Shown here: positions 11,311-12,535 of the stretch, in pieces
Numbering within the stretch: position 1 is the stretch's first letter
Layout of the letters: the number at the start of each line of letters is the position of its first letter
NCBI GenBank assembly: GCA_947388575.1
Contig: CANDSI010000013.1
Coordinates: 1-12,535, forward strand
Reading direction: 5' to 3'
Length of the DNA: 12,535 nucleotides
DNA from: an uncultured Mycoplasma sp.
GTDB lineage: Bacteria; Bacillota_I; Bacilli_A; RF39; UBA660
Position numbers and translations under genes: made by a program
The notes under the pieces: generated by a model
The model's database searches: none
What the model was told of the DNA's origin: nothing
The model's input: the letters and a program-made list of their open reading frames with translations, nothing else

Positions 11311-12535
11311 TTAATAATCGTAATCGTATTCTAAGTTATTATCAACTTGTTGTATTCTACAATCATGTAATATAGACTTTTCTTTTAAAAAATTAATAAA
11401 ATTATCTATTTTTTCATTTATTAATTGTCTTTCTTCACCTTCTGGAAATACTTTTATCAATTCTAATTCATTATCTTTATTTGGAATAAGACCTAGAGCA
11501 AGCTCAGCATGCCCACATAGATAATCACTTCTATTATTTAATTTGTCGCTAACATAGCAAGCAAAACTACGAGCAAACATTTCTTTTACATCAGTCCAAT
11601 ATCCATGCCCTGATTTTGTATATGTTTCATCAAATCGAATTGAATTTTTATAGAAATCAGTCTTTACTTCTTCTGTTTTTCCTATTTGCTTTCTTCTATT
11701 TGCTACATTGTTTTGTGAATATATTATTTGAAGCCTATCATTTTTGGATATAGTTCTTCCTACAATTTGTTTTCTTAGATTTGATAATTCATCTACTTCT
11801 TTGTTGCCATTACCACTACTAAGATAAAGTGCTAAATTTTCACTTGATTTTTCAGCATCATCTATAATTTTTTGAATTAAAATGTCTTTCTTTTTAATTT
11901 GTTCTTCCGTTAAATGTTCTTTAGGAAAGAATGAATTAATGAGATTAGTAATTCGATTTACTTGTTTTTCATATTCTTTTACTTGTTTTTCTACAATTTT
12001 AGGTCCAGATGCTATCTTGTATTTCATAGTTTCAATAATATCTTTTATAAATTTTGATGAAGAATCCAAATATCTATAATGTTCAGTTATAAATCCACTT
12101 AATCCCAATTGTTTTCCTACAACATCATCTAGTGCATGACCCCATTCGTGTGCTAAACTTCCTGCACCTTTTAGCTTCGTCAAATTTATTACTTCTCTAT
12201 CTGGTTCATAATGAGCAAGAGCATTGCCACTTCCTCTTGAACCAAATGCAATAGATAATTTACCACCTAGAGCAATATCTGCTGGTGAAATAGAAAGAGC
12301 TTTACTCAAATCGAGTAAAGCATCATATCCATAGTTCAAGCATTGTTGTCTATCATTTTCATTGAGCCAGTTTCCGAATTCTCCTCCTTTAAAATTAAAT
12401 GTATTTATCATATCTTCGCCATTAATGTCTTTATTATTTCTGTAATTTTCACCATCACGAGAAATATTTTTTAGTTGTTTTGGAATAAATTTTTTCTTTC
12501 TATTTTTTGAATTATTTGTTTTCTCATTGCTTTGT
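11311..12535 (-). CDS. LPD1-domain polyvalent protein with zincin motif, 5' end outside the window
   Basis: A partial gene: the frame from the stop at 11311 is open past the first ATG (12411) to the window edge. The upstream codons (FIPKQLKNISRDGENYRN, then DINGED) are typical family sequence, so the true start lies beyond 12535. Numbered from the ATG, residues 5-98 match the LPD1 domain of polyvalent proteins: FKGGEFGNWLNENDRQQCLN, YDALLDL, ALGGKLSIAFGSRGSG, YEPDREVINLTKLKGAGSLA. HEWGH (88-92) plus Glu277 in KEMFARSFACYV make a zinc-peptidase triad. A helical insert of about 110 residues lies between them. Known relatives sit in conjugative elements and phages and may be delivered with, or expressed early from, incoming DNA. 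The substrate is unknown. Confidence 0.85.
   Translation of the reverse strand, partial: QSNEKTNNSKNRKKKFIPKQLKNISRDGENYRNNKDINGEDMINTFNFKGGEFGNWLNENDRQQCLNYGYDALLDLSKALSISPADIALGGKLSIAFGSRGSGNALAHYEPDREVINLTKLKGAGSLAHEWGHALDDVVGKQLGLSGFITEHYRYLDSSSKFIKDIIETMKYKIASGPKIVEKQVKEYEKQVNRITNLINSFFPKEHLTEEQIKKKDILIQKIIDDAEKSSENLALYLSSGNGNKEVDELSNLRKQIVGRTISKNDRLQIIYSQNNVANRRKQIGKTEEVKTDFYKNSIRFDETYTKSGHGYWTDVKEMFARSFACYVSDKLNNRSDYLCGHAELALGLIPNKDNELELIKVFPEGEERQLINEKIDNFINFLKEKSILHDCRIQQVDNNLEYDYDY

Noticed and set aside
11882..12079. A 65-codon + strand frame inside the LPD1 gene
   Set aside because: It is antisense to a helical insert of a clear protein domain and has no Shine-Dalgarno site.

Overview
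The window is a strongly A+T-rich stretch with AGGAGG-type ribosome binding sites, AbrB and Cro/CI-type regulators, and a Clostridia-style MobA/MobC pair. It looks like part of an integrated mobilizable or conjugative element, or a plasmid, from a low-GC Bacillota (Clostridia-like) host. TGA is read as stop in the genes seen. No ribosomal RNA, tRNA, CRISPR array, transposase or integrase was found. Nothing here proves integration, and neither end of the element is visible.

Left part (1-3470): accessory and regulatory island, mostly on the + strand. It opens with a small protein carrying a DUF5710-like tail and a 31-aa ORF. Then come four separate helix-turn-helix proteins (725, 1899, 2406, 3198), a 104-aa unknown on the minus strand (1390-1704) and an AbrB protein with a C-terminal Cys4 zinc ribbon (minus strand). 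Each is set off by its own hairpin terminators and inverted-repeat control regions, so these look like separately regulated units. The AbrB gene and the last HTH gene are divergent and share a control region whose palindrome overlaps a good sigma-A -10.

Middle part (3475-8950): everything is on the minus strand. In transcription order it reads: an unknown 151-aa protein, two small unknown proteins, a 202-206-aa unknown, a ribbon-helix-helix MobC-like relaxosome protein, a MobA-type relaxase, a terminator, an orphan C5-cytosine methyltransferase, and a 75-aa Cys4 protein. The relaxase reading frame extends 47 codons upstream of its first ATG. It reaches a strong Shine-Dalgarno followed by an ATA codon, just after the mobC stop, and this extension contains the probable catalytic tyrosine. 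The methyltransferase is split by a +1 frameshift at an A5 run between motif IV (PCQ) and motif VI (ENV).

Intergenic block (8945-9366): no gene. About 170 bases (9110-9273) form a dense set of nested hairpins, including a probable multi-branch fold. This is the best candidate for oriT or another single-strand-recognised origin.

Right part (9367-12535): a minus-strand operon of three genes. First is a polyvalent-protein LPD1 module with a zincin motif (HEWGH plus a downstream Glu), cut by the window edge. It is followed by two uncharacterised proteins that start with TTG and probably GTG. In known elements such LPD1/zincin proteins travel with conjugative DNA and are thought to help the incoming DNA establish itself.

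Taken together: MobC and MobA would nick and pilot the element at an oriT-like site, the methyltransferase would protect it from restriction, the three-gene operon may act on arrival, and the HTH/AbrB set would control the switch. Only the Mob, methyltransferase, LPD1/zincin and regulator assignments rest on recognisable motifs. The system-level picture is inference.
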